Source: Calendula officinalis (lineage: Eukaryota; Streptophyta; Magnoliopsida; Asterales; Asteraceae). From it: DNA of 64,000 nt. The DNA is taken from assembly GCA_963853835.1 (NCBI GenBank), contig OY970825.1, positions 81,367,942-81,431,941 on the forward strand, given 5' to 3'. Under the pieces are notes generated by a model. It did no database searches. It saw only the letters and a program-made list of their open reading frames with translations, and was not told where the DNA came from. Position numbers and translations under genes: made by a program. This document shows positions 1 to 13,271 of this stretch, piece by piece (position 1 is the stretch's first letter; every line of letters begins with the position of its first letter).

Positions 1-1734
1 ATGGGTTTTAGACCCCAAAAAATAATATCATTTCATAAATATATAAACATATATATATATACCACATCAATACCGTCTAGTCACCCTATTGTGACCCTAT
101 CAATTTCTGCTCTCCTGGCAATCATATCTAACTATCGGGTTGCCCCCGAACTAGCTAGAAGCACAATCATACCTAATACATAAACATATATGTACTAGAA
201 TCACATTAACTTACTAACCGAAATCCATCGCCATTAGTAAGCTTCACATTAACTTATTAACCGAAATCCATCGCCATTAATAAGCTTCAAGATACCGGCA
301 AGAGGGATTCGCCCAATCTACCGATACCTGCCTTACTCGCCGGAATACGTCCAGTTAGCAAGACTACTAACGTGGGTGAGTCGATGGGAATCCACCCAAC
401 TGCCCCTCACTCCACACCTATCGTGGATGAGTCGATGGGAATCCACCCAACTGCCCCTCATTCCACCCTCTCATGACCGGGGGTCTCCCGCATCATCACA
501 TCATCTAATTCTTACCATAACTCATCAGTTATTCCAATCAAAGCCTTCGGCTATCACATCAATCATCAAACAAGTTAGTTATCTAATCATAACTATATAT
601 AACTAGTTCAACATAGAGTTAACGTACCTGTATCATGGTCCCGTGGACCCGATCTTTAGCAACTCACACATACTTCTACATCTATGAACCCCAGGAGGTC
701 CATCCTTATTTATTCTCATAAGATACATTTCTTATTTATCGATAACATAATACTTTTATCTCTTCTTGACTATAATACATATTTGTTATCAGTCAATTCA
801 TATTCATTTACATACATATTCGTTCCTCCCTTTTAATAGTAATTCTTACCCAATAGGTACTCATCACTATAAATAATTACCGATTGCTTTACTAATACAC
901 ATTCATTAATAAGGTCTCATTATCCGTTCTTATAATCAATAATCTTTATTATTATGATTCATTAATAAGGGTTTCATAGTTACCTTAGTTATCATATTTA
1001 CTTCCAATATCAACAATCATACTAGACATATTCTAGTATCACATTCTACTTACTTTCATACATTTTCAGTCACTATCTTTATCAAAATGTTTATTAATAA
1101 AGACCCATAAACTATCATATGTATTATCAAAACTAATTGCTATGTACTCAGTTTAAAAGTCTCATGTACTCACCTTAGCAATAAAGTGCTCCAACCGTAT
1201 TCTTTACGTCAGTTTCCTTGCTTCACAATTCGGTCAACCTTCCATGACCTCACCAAACGCCTTTAATCTTCAACTAGGAGTGAAATCTATCAAAGATTTG
1301 AGAAGAAATCAACCAAGATCTGCACTAGAGCTCCAAAAATCGCCAAAGAGGTTTCTAGGGTTTGAAAATAGCACAAATGGCTGAAAACTCGATTTTAAAT
1401 GCTGCCAGACCAAAGATCACGACGCGAACGATAGTTCGCGTCGCTAACTATGCGATTTCCATAGTTCGCGATCGCTAAGCAGGCGTGAACTTCATCGCGA
1501 CCAGTAGCCAAACTCCCTGGAGCTAGTTCCCGATCGCCATCCCGAGTTCGCGTCGCGAACTCCCTAAGGCAGCAGGGCTGCACTTTTTCTCCTTTGTCTC
1601 GACCCCGTTTCGTCCATAACTTTCTCATGCGAGGTCCAAATGACACGAAACCAATTCCTACGTTCTTTAAACGATTTATCCTTATTTATCATATTTTATT
1701 CAATTTATTTATTTACAAATTTCAGGTCGTTACA
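1..1734 (-). mobile_element. LTR of a gypsy-like retrotransposon, cut by the window edge
   Basis: Read on the minus strand, this LTR starts at 1734 with TGTAACGACCTGAAATTTG. It matches the solo LTR at 58326-60612 at its start and over the stretch equivalent to 58370-58450. Its far end (positions 1-20, TCTAAAACCCAT on the minus strand) aligns with about 60300-60312 of that copy, so roughly 300 bp lie outside the window. A 45-bp motif is duplicated at about 376-465. A CpG-rich block of TTCGCGATCGC-like words lies at 1415-1560. No coding capacity is seen. The gypsy assignment rests on general LTR character and is an inference. Confidence 0.75.
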
Positions 1735-2675
1735 AATTCACCAATAACCTTTAACCCGTCTTGAACAACCAAGTTAAGAATATGCGCACTACACCAAACG
1801 TGAAAAAATATACCATTCAACGGGATAGCAGACTTCTCACAAAGCCAACCTTTCAACAACCTCACCATTGCATCATTTACACTAGCATTATCTAGCACCA
1901 TGGAGAACAACTTTCTTTCAAGTTTCCAATCCAATATGCAATCAATGATGTGTCTGAAAAGAGTATCTGCATCATGGGGATATTCTATGGATCTATAAGC
2001 AAGTAATTTTTTACGTAAGATCCGATCTTCATCAATAAAATGAGATGTTAAACAAATGTATCCGATATTTTGATGATCAGGTGTCCAAATATCAATTGTA
2101 AGAGAAACTCTACAAGATAATGTTTCAAGGTATTTATATAATTTCTCTTTTTCGATTTTGTGAACGCGGTATATATCAGACTTGATAGTATTTCTACAAC
2201 GAAGATGAAATTTTGGTTGAAGACCATTCACGAAGTGCTCAAAATACTCATGTTCACACATGTTAAATGGGTAATTGTGCTTGATCACCATCTTTGCAAA
2301 ATCCATCCTACTTTTTTCCTCGTCGAACTTAAAATTTTCAATTGATACAGAACCATCATAAATGTTTTTCTTAGTGGCTATCATAAATTGAGCAATGCCT
2401 GTTTTGTTTCTCCTATTGCATCTACCTAAATGATTTCTTAAGTGAGTCGTTCTAGAATTAGACTCTGCCACAAGTTGCTTACCACAATGCATACATTTTG
2501 CAGTTTTACTACCATCTTTATGTTTTATTCTTTCAAATTCATTCCATACATCAGATGTCAATTTTCTTTTCTTTTGATCAGAACTATCATCTTTGTCTTC
2601 AACATTCTTTTGATTTTGAGCATCTACATCTGTAACATTTTCAGTACCATTTGTTTGCACATCATTGTCATCCAT
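1735..2675 (-). pseudogene. hAT-family (zinc finger BED) transposase, 3' part lost to LTR insertion
   Basis: The reading frame begins at ATG 2675 (MDDNDVQTNG). An acidic, low-complexity start is followed by a BED-type zinc finger (CMHCGKQL...THLRNHLGRC, roughly residues 75-105) and the N-terminal part of the hAT RNase H-like core (SLTIDIWT and LDNASVND, each offering a candidate catalytic Asp). This is the RICESLEEPER/zf-BED class of plant hAT transposases, normally 600-700 residues. Here the frame meets the LTR start at 1734 after about 314 residues and adds only three LTR-derived residues before a stop. The C-terminal dimerisation region and the last catalytic residue are absent, so the gene is broken by the LTR insertion. 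It could be a domesticated hAT gene rather than an active transposase. The missing half should lie left of the window. Confidence 0.8.
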
Positions 2676-2717
2676 CTTGTAATATAACTGATGAAGCAAT
2701 AAAAAACAAGAAATCAA

Positions 2718-3884
2718 TTAGCAACAAGACAGTAACAGAAATTCTAATATACTATCGAGTAACCCGATTGAAACTCCTAATTCTCTATGTGAATCATGAG
2801 TAATGTTTGTGAGTTATCACAAGATTTAAACATATATTTTAATAATCAATAATATATGATTATGTGGCTATCAATATTTTAACATCCTAGTCAATGTGAT
2901 AACACATACACATAATGTGATTACGTGGCTACATATATCTCATTTGGAAGACAACTGGCTAAATAGAAAGAAAACATAGTAAACATCAAAGGAAAAATAA
3001 AATATATTACCTGTGATTATGGACGCATGAACGAATATACGATTGTAGTTCAGAACCTTTTTGGAAGACGGCCGTAAGACTCATGTACTTATATTTAGTC
3101 AAAAACGTGTAAGGCTTACAAAGGCAGAAACTAAAAATCTCATATTAACCCGCTTATAATTCATATGATTGGTTGTAATTTGAAATTAACACTTATTTTG
3201 GGACAAACTAAAATAGTAATGTGAATAATAAAAATGAGACGGAGGGAGTATTTTTTAAGTCGGTGAATTAGGTCACTTTTCCAATTTTTGACATCTTTAA
3301 AAACACAACAAAAAATATATCTTACTTGTGGTAAAACTTACAAGACTGATTATACAGAAAAGTTGCTAATGAGTGGGGAAATATGTAAACTGGATACGAA
3401 AAAGTTGCCTTGTGATGTGTCAGAAAATTCATAAACCTTTATAGTCAATGGCAGATACAAATTATTAACACGGGTTACACAAAAACTTATTATACATAAT
3501 TCATGATCCATAAGAATTTTTTTGTAATTTCACTGTTATATTACCCCCATTCAGTTTACTGTCTGACAATATAGCATCTTTGAAATGCCATTTTTTTGGC
3601 AACCCGAATTGCTTGCTTTAAGAGCCGACTAATCCTAAGGCGACCTGTTTAGCAGGTAATTCAGGTCTGGCACAGGTGAACCTTCGTGACGATAAGAGAA
3701 TGTCAAAAACACTCAAAATAATCATATCATTAATGTCAAAACTAGCAAATTGTAAGAGTTACATTACAAACGTCATTTGAGTTTTGCAAAAGCTATTTGA
3801 GTTTGAGGTATCTTTATATACAATCTGTCAATCACCAACATTGATATATAGTTATATACACACAAAATAAACATCATTTTGGCA
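2718..3884. other. AT-rich intergenic DNA with one Stowaway-type MITE end
   Basis: No gene is visible. GACGGAGGGAGTA at 3239-3250 is the typical terminus of a Stowaway-like MITE. No matching TACTCCCTCC end was found upstream, so only one end remains. Confidence 0.45.
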
Positions 3885-4493
3885 TCACTCCCAAACAAGA
3901 GCAAGGAGAAACACAAGACCAATGATCAAAAGTGGCGAAATTTCATGATGATGATCTCTTTGAAGTGCATGATAACCTCCATAATTAACCGTATGCATTT
4001 GAACGTTAAAAATCGAAGGAATAAAACCACCAAACGAAAACGTAAAATTCCCAAAACTGGCACTAATCGCAGGCCCAAAACCACCTATAAAACCAGACCC
4101 ATGTTGCAGAAACTGATTCCCATCTGGTGGTTGACCAATTTCTGGTCTTTGACTTCTTTGACCAGGTGGACGTTTGGGAATATTACCAGTACCACCATGA
4201 ACTGATGAATTCTTTCCTCTGCCATATAAAGGGACCAAATTACCCTCTTCAATGAAGGCTTTACAAATTGGGCATTCATCGGAATTTGAATGCATATGAA
4301 GCCATTTGTAAATACAAGGCCAGCAAAATAAATGACCACATAATGTAACAACGGGATCATGAGCTAAATCCAAACATATGCTGCATTCGAAATTTGCATT
4401 TTCGCCATTGTTGGAATTATTATTGTTATTATTATTTGAAAACGATGAGCTTTGGGTTGGCTGGCTTGCAGTTTCCCCAAAACCACCGGTCAT
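3885..4493 (-). CDS. RMA-type RING E3 ubiquitin-protein ligase, tail-anchored
   Basis: This 202-residue intronless protein has a Ser/Asn-rich N-terminus (a run of Asn near residue 20-29). A C3HC4 RING finger follows with ligands C37, C40, C52, H54, C57, C60, C74 and C77 (FECSICLD, CGHLFCWPC, CPIC). A Gly/Phe-rich middle leads to a C-terminal hydrophobic anchor (about 185-200, LLIIGLVFLLALVWE). This order is diagnostic of the plant RMA family, small ligases held in the ER membrane by the C-terminal segment with the RING facing the cytosol. Members act in ER-associated degradation, and some control aquaporin trafficking. The Met at 4493 is chosen because the frame is open from there and the protein has normal family length. 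The closest paralogue (RMA1, 2 or 3) cannot be settled by reading. Confidence 0.92.
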   Translation of the reverse strand: MTGGFGETASQPTQSSSFSNNNNNNNSNNGENANFECSICLDLAHDPVVTLCGHLFCWPCIYKWLHMHSNSDECPICKAFIEEGNLVPLYGRGKNSSVHGGTGNIPKRPPGQRSQRPEIGQPPDGNQFLQHGSGFIGGFGPAISASFGNFTFSFGGFIPSIFNVQMHTVNYGGYHALQRDHHHEISPLLIIGLVFLLALVWE

Positions 4494-5808
4494 CTCCTAC
4501 CATATCAATCATACGAAAAAACAATAATCAGTATCTGAAATTAAGTATAAGAATTTCGGAATTTGTAATCTGGATTGATGAATAAACCCTAATTCGAAAA
4601 ACGCCCAAATTCATTATTCCCGAATTGCCAAATTTGGTAAATTTCAAATGCAATTGAGAAAATTTGTAACATTGAATTTCAAATTTTGCTCTGTTCAAAA
4701 AAGAATTTGGAAATTTGCGAATGTTAATCAATGTTGAAGGTTGAAGCATCAATTACAATTACAGATTCAGAGTATTCGATTGTGTTATATTGAATCTTGA
4801 ATTGTAAACGACAATTAGAAATGATAAATTTAGAAGAGAAAAAGGTGAAGATTTCGACGACCTAAATGCGATCAGAAACACGGGATGGGGATTGCATTCA
4901 AGCGAAAACGTAATGTGGTTTTAATCAAATAGTAGGAAAATTTTGAGAAAATGGAGAGATTGGATGGATTAATCACCGTACAGCCGGAGAAAATATAGCG
5001 TTTGGAAAATAAATAATTCTACAACTCGCCACCATTTTGTTTTAATGGAAAACAGAGGTTTGGATTTGGTCATTGCAAAGAGGTTTCCATAACATGGCAG
5101 TATTACTACGACATCGTTTTGACATGGGTTATATTTTGGGTAAATATGAGCAATGTTTTAAAACCTGATTTTGAATTCACTGCCGATACTTTAAAAATGG
5201 TCAAACTGAACGGATTGGTTGAGTGAATTACAATATTTGCTATTAATGTATCATGGTACCACCTCCACCTGTGCATTCATCTAAGATTTGGATTAATCAC
5301 TTGAGTTTATCAGAAGTAAAAGCACCAAAAATTAACATTCTGACTTTGAAGCATGAAGCAGCTGTTAACCGTTTGACTTCAAAAGCCACCGAGATTCCAT
5401 CATGGCTTATCTTATCACTTATTAGGGTTAATTTCACTTTTAGAAAGAAAAAAAAAACAATACAAAAAATCCAGGCCAACCCGTTTGATAAGTCCGGTTC
5501 AATCCGGTTCTATAAAAACCCAGTGGTTCCATCCGGCACACTTATCAGGTATCTACCCGGCTCGACTAGCCTAGCACCTCAACATATTCCCAATCCAACC
5601 TGGTTATTAAAACGTTGAATATGGTCGAGAAAATAGATGAATATGAAGTCATGGAGATAGTGTTGACTTGTATGACAATAATAGAGAGTCAAACTACGCA
5701 TTTTATTACCATAACTTTATAGCCACGAATTTAATTATACAAGCATAATAATCAAATATTAAAAAAATAAGTAAATTAAACCAATATTATCAAATATTAC
5801 GACGTTTG
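4494..5808. other. Upstream region of the RMA gene and intergenic DNA
   Basis: Positions 4494-5050 lie upstream of the RMA start codon and probably hold its 5' leader and promoter; no clear TATA box was fixed. An open frame at 5253-5618 (121 codons, +) has no recognisable domain and I do not call it a gene. Positions 5640-5808 are AT-rich with no feature. Confidence 0.4.
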
Positions 5809-6174
5809 GTCATAAGCAAGGTTCTAAAAGGCGCGCCATGGTGGCGCCAAGGCGTCCCCAAGGCGTGAGGCGCGTCGACAAGGCGCGCCATGGCGGCGCC
5901 ACGGCGTCCCCAAGGCGTGAGGCGCGGCGTCGACGTTACGAAACATACCATGGCGGCTGGGCTAGGCGTGACGTGAGATAAGGCGCGATAAGGCGCGCCT
6001 TATGATGAGTTTTTTTGAAGGCGGCTGTGAAAAATGAATTTTTTTTAAAAACAATGGTAAAATATATAATTATAAATTTTGATTTAATATTTTTTATGAG
6101 TTTTATATATGAATTGTTATATAAATCAATATATCTACAAAAAAAATTAATTTAATATACGTATATATATAAAT

Positions 6175-6697
6175 TGCTGAGTTTAGAACAAGTCTATATA
6201 AATCGATCTTTAGGCTCAAGAATAGTTAGTTCTTGATCTGGAATAAACATATACAAATCATAAACAATGCGGAATTAAACGAATGGATTTGTATTGCTAA
6301 ACAAGGTTTTCATCATCATCAGTTTATACAATGATTACTAAAAGCCCCAATTCTACATAAAATATGTAGAACGGTTTTAAACTTGTAACATGATCATAAT
6401 ATGACCTTGAGGCTTAAAGAACACACACATACACGTTTTTGATGAAACGTGGGTTTCAAGAACGACTATTCTATGTCATTAGGTCTCTTTATATAATAGA
6501 GAACCTAAGACTTACAAGGAAAAGATAAAGACTAAATCTTTTAAATTCTATAAAGATATACTAAATCTTTTACATTTATCATTATCTCCTAAATCTTCAT
6601 TCAAATCTTGAATTCCATATCAACGATTTAGGTCCTTGTAGTTTCCAAATTTTGACACATCAAATCTAAATGAATATTATCTAGAATATTCCTAACA
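6175..6697 (-). repeat. 3' LTR of the array-bearing retrotransposon
   Basis: This is the full 523-bp LTR. On the minus strand it runs from TGTTAGGAATATTC (6697) to CTCAGCA (6175). It carries a TATA-like TATATAAAGAGA on the minus strand (about 6485-6496). Positions 6209-6697 also form the LTR part of the first array unit. Confidence 0.92.
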
Positions 6698-9600
6698 ATC
6701 TTCCCCTATTTGATTTGACAAAACTTATAGAATTAGCTTGGAATCTTCAAGTCTCTTCCCCTTTTTGACATAATCAAATACAAATCTGAAACTTGAACTT
6801 CCCCTTGAATGATCAACACTTTTTCTTCCCCTGAAAGTGTTCTATCATTCTTTAGGCTCAAGAATAGTTAGTTCTTGATCTGGAATAAACATATACAAAT
6901 CATAAACAATGCGGAATTAAACGAATGGATTTGTATTGCTAAACAAGGTTTTCATCATCATCAGTTTATACAATGATTACTAAAAGCCCCAATTCTACAT
7001 AAAATATGTAGAACGGTTTTAAACTTGTAACATGATCATAATATGACCTTGAGGCTTAAAGAACACACACATACACGTTTTTGATGAAACGTGGGTTTCA
7101 AGAACGACTATTCTATGTCATTAGGTCTCTTTATATAATAGAGAACCTAAGACTTACAAGGAAAAGATAAAGACTAAATCTTTTAAATTCTATAAAGATA
7201 TACTAAATCTTTTACATTTATCATTATCTCCTAAATCTTCATTCAAATCTTAAATTCCATATCAACGATTTAGGTCCTTGTAGTTTCCAAATTTTGACAC
7301 ATCAAATCTAAATGAATATTATCTAGAATATTCCTAACAATCTTCCCCTATTTGATTTGACAAAACTTATAGAATTAGCTTGGAATCTTCAAGTCTCTTC
7401 CCCTTTTTGACATAATCAAATACAAATCTGAAACTTGAACTTCCCCTTGAATGATCAACACTTTTTCTTCCCCTGAAAGTGTTCTATCATTCTTTAGGCT
7501 CAAGAATAGTTAGTTCTTGATCTGGAATAAACATATACAAATCATAAACAATGCGGAATTAAACGAATGGATTTGTATTGCTAAACAAGGTTTTCATCAT
7601 CATCAGTTTATACAATGATTACTAAAAGCCCCAATTCTACATAAAATATGTAGAACGGTTTTAAACTTGTAACATGATCATAATATGACCTTGAGGCTTA
7701 AAGAACACACACATACACGTTTGTTGATGAAACGTGGGTTTCAAGAACGACTATTCTATGTCATTAGGTCTCTTTATATAATAGAGAACCTAAGACTTAC
7801 AAGGAAAAGATAAAGACTAAATCTTTTAAATTCTATAAAGATATACTAAATCTTTTACATTTATCATTATCTCCTAAATCTTCATTCAAATCTTGAATTC
7901 CATATCAACGATTTAGGTCCTTGTAGTTTCCAAGTTTTGACACATCAAATCTAAATGAATATTATCTAGAATATTCCTAACAATCTTCCCCTATTTGATT
8001 TGACAAAACTTATAGAATTAGCTTGGAATCTTCAAGTCTCTTCCCCTTTTTGACATAATCAAATACAAATCTGAAACTTGAACTTCCCCTTGAATGATCA
8101 ACACTTTTTCTTCCCCTGAAAGTGTTCTATCATTCTTTAGGCTCAAGAATAGTTAGTTCTTGATCTGGAATAAACATATACAAATCATAAACAATGCGGA
8201 ATTAAACGAATGGATTTGTATTGCTAAACAAGGTTTTCATCATCATCAGTTTATACAATGATTACTAAAAGCCCCAATTCTACATAAAATATGTAGAACG
8301 GTTTTAAACTTGTAACATGATCATAATATGACCTTGAGGCTTAAAGAACACACACATACACGTTTTTGATGAAACGTGGGTTTCAAGAACGACTATTCTA
8401 TGTCATTAGGTCTCTTTATATAATAGAGAACCTAAGACTTACAAGGAAAAGATAAAGACTAAATCTTTTAAATTCTATAAAGATATACTAAATCTTTTAC
8501 ATTTATCATTATCTCCTAAATCTTCATTCAAATCTTGAATTCCATATCAACGATTTAGGTCCTTGTAGTTTCCAAGTTTTGACACATCAAATCTAAATGA
8601 ATATTATCTAGAATATTCCTAACAATCTTCCCCTATTTGATTTGACAAAACTTATAGAATTAGCTTGGAATCTTCAAGTCTCTTCCCCTTTTTGACATAA
8701 TCAAATACAAATCTGAAACTTGAACTTCCCCTTGAATGATCAACACTTTTTCTTCCCCTGAAAGTGTTCTATCATTCTTTAGGCTCAAGAATAGTTAGTT
8801 CTTGATCTGGAATAAACATATACAAATCATAAACAATGCGGAATTAAACGAATGGATTTGTATTGCTAAACAAGGTTTTCATCATCATCAGTTTATACAA
8901 TGATTACTAAAAGCCCCAATTCTACATAAAATATGTAGAACGGTTTTAAACTTGTAACATGATCATAATATGACCTTGAGGCTTAAAGAACACACACATA
9001 CACGTTTTTGATGAAACGTGGGTTTCAAGAACGACTATTCTATGTCATTAGGTCTCTTTATATAATAGAGAACCTAAGACTTACAAGGAAAAGATAAAGA
9101 CTAAATCTTTTAAATTCTATAAAGATATACTAAATCTTTTACATTTATCATTATCTCCTAAATCTTCATTCAAATCTTGAATTCCATATCAACGATTTAG
9201 GTCCTTGTAGTTTCCAAGTTTTGACACATCAAATCTAAATGAATATTATCTAGAATATTTCTAACAATCTTCCCCTATTTGATTTGACAAAACTTATAGA
9301 ATTAGCTTGGAATCTTCAAGTCTCTTCCCCTTTTTGACATAATCAAATACAAATCTGAAACTTGAACTTCCCCTTGAATGATCAACACTTTTTCTTCCCC
9401 TGAAAGTGTTCTATCATTCTTTAGGCTCAAGAATAGTTAGTTCTTGATCTGGAATAAACATATAAAAATCATAAACAATGCGGAATTAAACGAATGGATT
9501 TGTATTGCTAAACAAGGTTTTCATCATCATCAGTTTATACAATGATTACTAAAAGCCCCAATTCTACATAAAATATGTAGAACGGTTTTAAACTTGTAAC

Positions 9601-12600
9601 ATGATCATAATATGACCTTGAGGCTTAAAGAACACACACATACACGTTTTTGATGAAACGTGGGTTTCAAGAACGACTATTCTATGTCATTAGGTCTCTT
9701 TATATAATAGAGAACCTAAGACTTACAAGGAAAAGATAAAGACTAAATCTTTTAAATTCTATAAAGATATACTAAATCTTTTACATTTATCATTATCTCC
9801 TAAATCTTCATTCAAATCTTGAATTCCATATCAACGATTTAGGTCCTTGTAGTTTCCAAGTTTTGACACATCAAATCTAAATGAATATTATCTAGAATAT
9901 TCCTAACAATCTTCCCCTATTTGATTTGACAAAACTTATAGAATTAGCTTGGAATCTTCAAGTCTCTTCCCCTTTTTGACATAATCAAATACAAATCTGA
10001 AACTTGAACTTCCCCTTGAATGATCAACACTTTTTCTTCCCCTGAAAGTGTTCTATCATTCTTTAGGCTCAAGAATAGTTAGTTCTTGATCTGGAATAAA
10101 CATATACAAATCATAAACAATGCGGAATTAAACGAATGGATTTGTATTGCTAAACAAGGTTTTCATCATCATCAGTTTATACAATGATTACTAAAAGCCC
10201 CAATTCTACATAAAATATGTAGAACGGTTTTAAACTTGTAACATGATCATAATATGACCTTGAGGCTTAAAGAACACACACATACACGTTTTTGATGAAA
10301 CGTGGGTTTCAAGAACGACTATTCTATGTCATTAGGTCTCTTTATATAATAGAGAACCTAAGACTTACAAGGAAAAGATAAAGACTAAATCTTTTAAATT
10401 CTATAAAGATATACTAAATCTTTTACATTTATCATTATCTCCTAAATCTTCATTCAAATCTTGAATTCCATATCAACGATTTAGGTCCTTGTAGTTTCCA
10501 AGTTTTGACACATCAAATCTAAATGAATATTATCTAGAATATTCCTAACAATCTTCCCCTATTTGATTTGACAAAACTTATAGAATTAGCTTGGAATCTT
10601 CAAGTCTCTTCCCCTTTTTGACATAATCAAATACAAATCTGAAACTTGAACTTCCCCTTGAATGATCAACACTTTTTCTTCCCCTGAAAGTGTTCTATCA
10701 TTCTTTAGGCTCAAGAATAGTTAGTTCTTGATCTGGAATAAACATATACAAATCATAAACAATGCGGAATTAAACGAATGGATTTGTATTGCTAAACAAG
10801 GTTTTCATCATCATCAGTTTATACAATGATTACTAAAAGCCCCAATTCTACATAAAATATGTAGAACGGTTTTAAACTTGTAACATGATCATAATATGAC
10901 CTTGAGGCTTAAAGAACACACACATACACGTTTGTTGATGAAACGTGGGTTTCAAGAACGACTATTCTATGTCATTAGGTCTCTTTATATAATAGAGAAC
11001 CTAAGACTTACAAGGAAAAGATAAAGACTAAATCTTTTAAATTCTATAAAGATATACTAAATCTTTTACATTTATCATTATCTCCTAAATCTTCATTCAA
11101 ATCTTGAATTCCATATCAACGATTTAGGTCCTTGTAGTTTCCAAGTTTTGACACATCAAATCTAAATGAATATTATCTAGAATATTCCTAACAATCTTCC
11201 CCTATTTGATTTGACAAAACTTATAGAATTAGCTTGGAATCTTCAAGTCTCTTCCCCTTTTTGACATAATCAAATACAAATCTGAAACTTGAACTTCCCC
11301 TTGAATGATCAACACTTTTTCTTCCCCTGAAAGTGTTCTATCATTCTTTAGGCTCAAGAATAGTTAGTTCTTGATCTAGAATAAACATATACAAATCATA
11401 AACAATGCGGAATTAAACGAATGGATTTGTATTGCTAAACAAGGTTTTCATCATCATCAGTTTATACAATGATTACTAAAAGCCCCAATTCTACATAAAA
11501 TATGTAGAACGGTTTTAAACTTGTAACATGATCATAATATGACCTTGAGGCTTAAAGAACACACACATACACGTTTTTGATGAAACGTGGGTTTCAAGAA
11601 CGACTATTCTATGTCATTAGGTCTCTTTATATAATAGAGAACCTAAGACTTACAAGGAAAAGATAAAGACTAAATCTTTTAAATTCTATAAAGATATACT
11701 AAATCTTTTACATTTATCATTATCTCCTAAATCTTCATTCAAATCTTGAATTCCATATCAACGATTTAGGTCCTTGTAGTTTCCAAGTTTTGACACATCA
11801 AATCTAAATGAATATTATCTAGAATATTCCTAACAATCTTCCCCTATTTGATTTGACAAAACTTATAGAATTAGCTTGGAATCTTCAAGTCTCTTCCCCT
11901 TTTTTACATAATCAAATACAAATCTGAAACTTGAACTTCCCCTTGAATGATCAACACTTTTTCTTCCCCTGAAAGTGTTCTATCATTCTTTAGGCTCAAG
12001 AATAGTTAGTTCTTGATCTGGAATAAACATATAAAAATCATAAACAATGCGGAATTAAACGAATGGATTTGTATTGCTAAACAAGGTTTTCATCATCATC
12101 AGTTTATACAATGATTACTAAAAGCCCCAATTCTACATAAAATATGTAGAACGGTTTTAAACTTGTAACATGATCATAATATGACCTTGAGGCTTAAAGA
12201 ACACACACATACACGTTTTTGATGAAACGTGGGTTTCAAGAACGACTATTCTATGTCATTAGGTCTCTTTATATAATAGAGAACCTAAGACTTACAAGGA
12301 AAAGATAAAGACTAAATCTTTTAAATTCTATAAAGATATACTAAATCTTTTACATTTATCATTATCTCCTAAATCTTCATTCAAATCTTAAATTCCATAT
12401 CAACGATTTAGGTCCTTGTAGTTTCCAAGTTTTGACACATCAAATCTAAATGAATATTATCTAGAATATTCCTAACAATCTTCCCCTATTTGATTTGACA
12501 AAACTTATAGAATTAGCTTGGAATCTTCAAGTCTCTTCCCCTTTTTGACATAATCAAATACAAATCTGAAACTTAACTTCCCCTTGAATAATCAACACTT

Positions 12601-12629
12601 TTTCTTCCCCTGAAAGTGTTCTATCATTC
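6209..12629 (-). repeat. Ten-copy tandem array of a 642-bp LTR-derived unit
   Basis: Units start at 6209, 6851, 7493, 8136, 8778, 9420, 10062, 10704, 11347 and 11989, spaced 642 or 643 bp. Each unit is 489 bp of LTR, lacking the 34 bp next to the primer-binding side, plus 153 bp of sequence from just inside the 3' LTR with several AGGGGAAG polypurine tracts. Units are nearly identical; I saw only scattered single-base variants and two one-base insertions (units 3 and 8, GTTTGTTGATG). The last unit runs into the unique sequence TTGTGTCTTCGAGG at about 12630. Each unit keeps the LTR TATA-like motif on the minus strand. Confidence 0.95.
6698..6708 (-). other. Polypurine tract of the LTR element
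   Basis: Minus-strand TAGGGGAAGAT lies directly against the 3' LTR start TGTTAGG. This is the expected site and composition for priming of plus-strand DNA synthesis. Similar AGGGGAAG tracts recur further inside, and the whole set is repeated in each array unit. Confidence 0.8.
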
Positions 12630-13251
12630 TTGTGTCTTCGAGGCTATATCAATTACATTGAAAATAAATCATCTTCTATTTGAAGTTAAAGTAGAAATTC
12701 AAACTATGCATCACATCCCGTCTAAATCAAGTAATCAGCAACATCGTATCTTGTATGAAGGACCTTCTTGGCCTTCAACAGATCTTTTCGTTAAGATTCT
12801 TTTGAATTGCAATTACATCAATACATAACATCTTATGTAGTAAGACTTTCCGCTTCTTCTTCAAACAAAATTAAATATATCTTCTTCTGTAATTGACTAA
12901 TGAAGATCAAATATGTAACAAATAAACATTCTTCCTTTATCTTCATCAAGCCTTCAACCTGTGTGTGTGAATAATGTGATTCGTTTCACATTAATATCAC
13001 TAGTTATTTTCATCCTCTTTTTATCGAGAATAAATACTAACAAGTGATTAAACCGGATACTATCAATAAACCGTAATATGGAACGAACATGGTGTGTGTC
13101 ATGTTTTCCAAAATATGATCTATCGGTTATGAGGAAGAAATCAGTACTAAATTTGTACCCATGAGGATCTGTAGCAAAATTTTGATCAATCAGTAGTAAC
13201 GTTGTAGAATCCGGATCAGTAGTAACGTTAAATTTTATCTACTTTCCTCAT

Positions 13252-13271
13252 TTACTACTGATCAGTAGTAA
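13252..13271. repeat. Perfect 20-bp palindrome in the GATCAGTAGTAAC cluster
   Basis: TTACTACTGATCAGTAGTAA equals its own reverse complement. It is surrounded by further copies of CAGTAGTAAC at about 13191, 13217, 13287 and 13310. Confidence 0.85.

Noticed and set aside
5253..5618. Open frame of 121 codons as a host gene
   Set aside because: No recognisable domain, no supporting neighbours, and typical length for a chance frame.
6209..12629. Array taken for a centromeric satellite or rDNA spacer
   Set aside because: The unit is fully explained by LTR plus polypurine-tract sequence of the surrounding element, which has its own ends and TSD.
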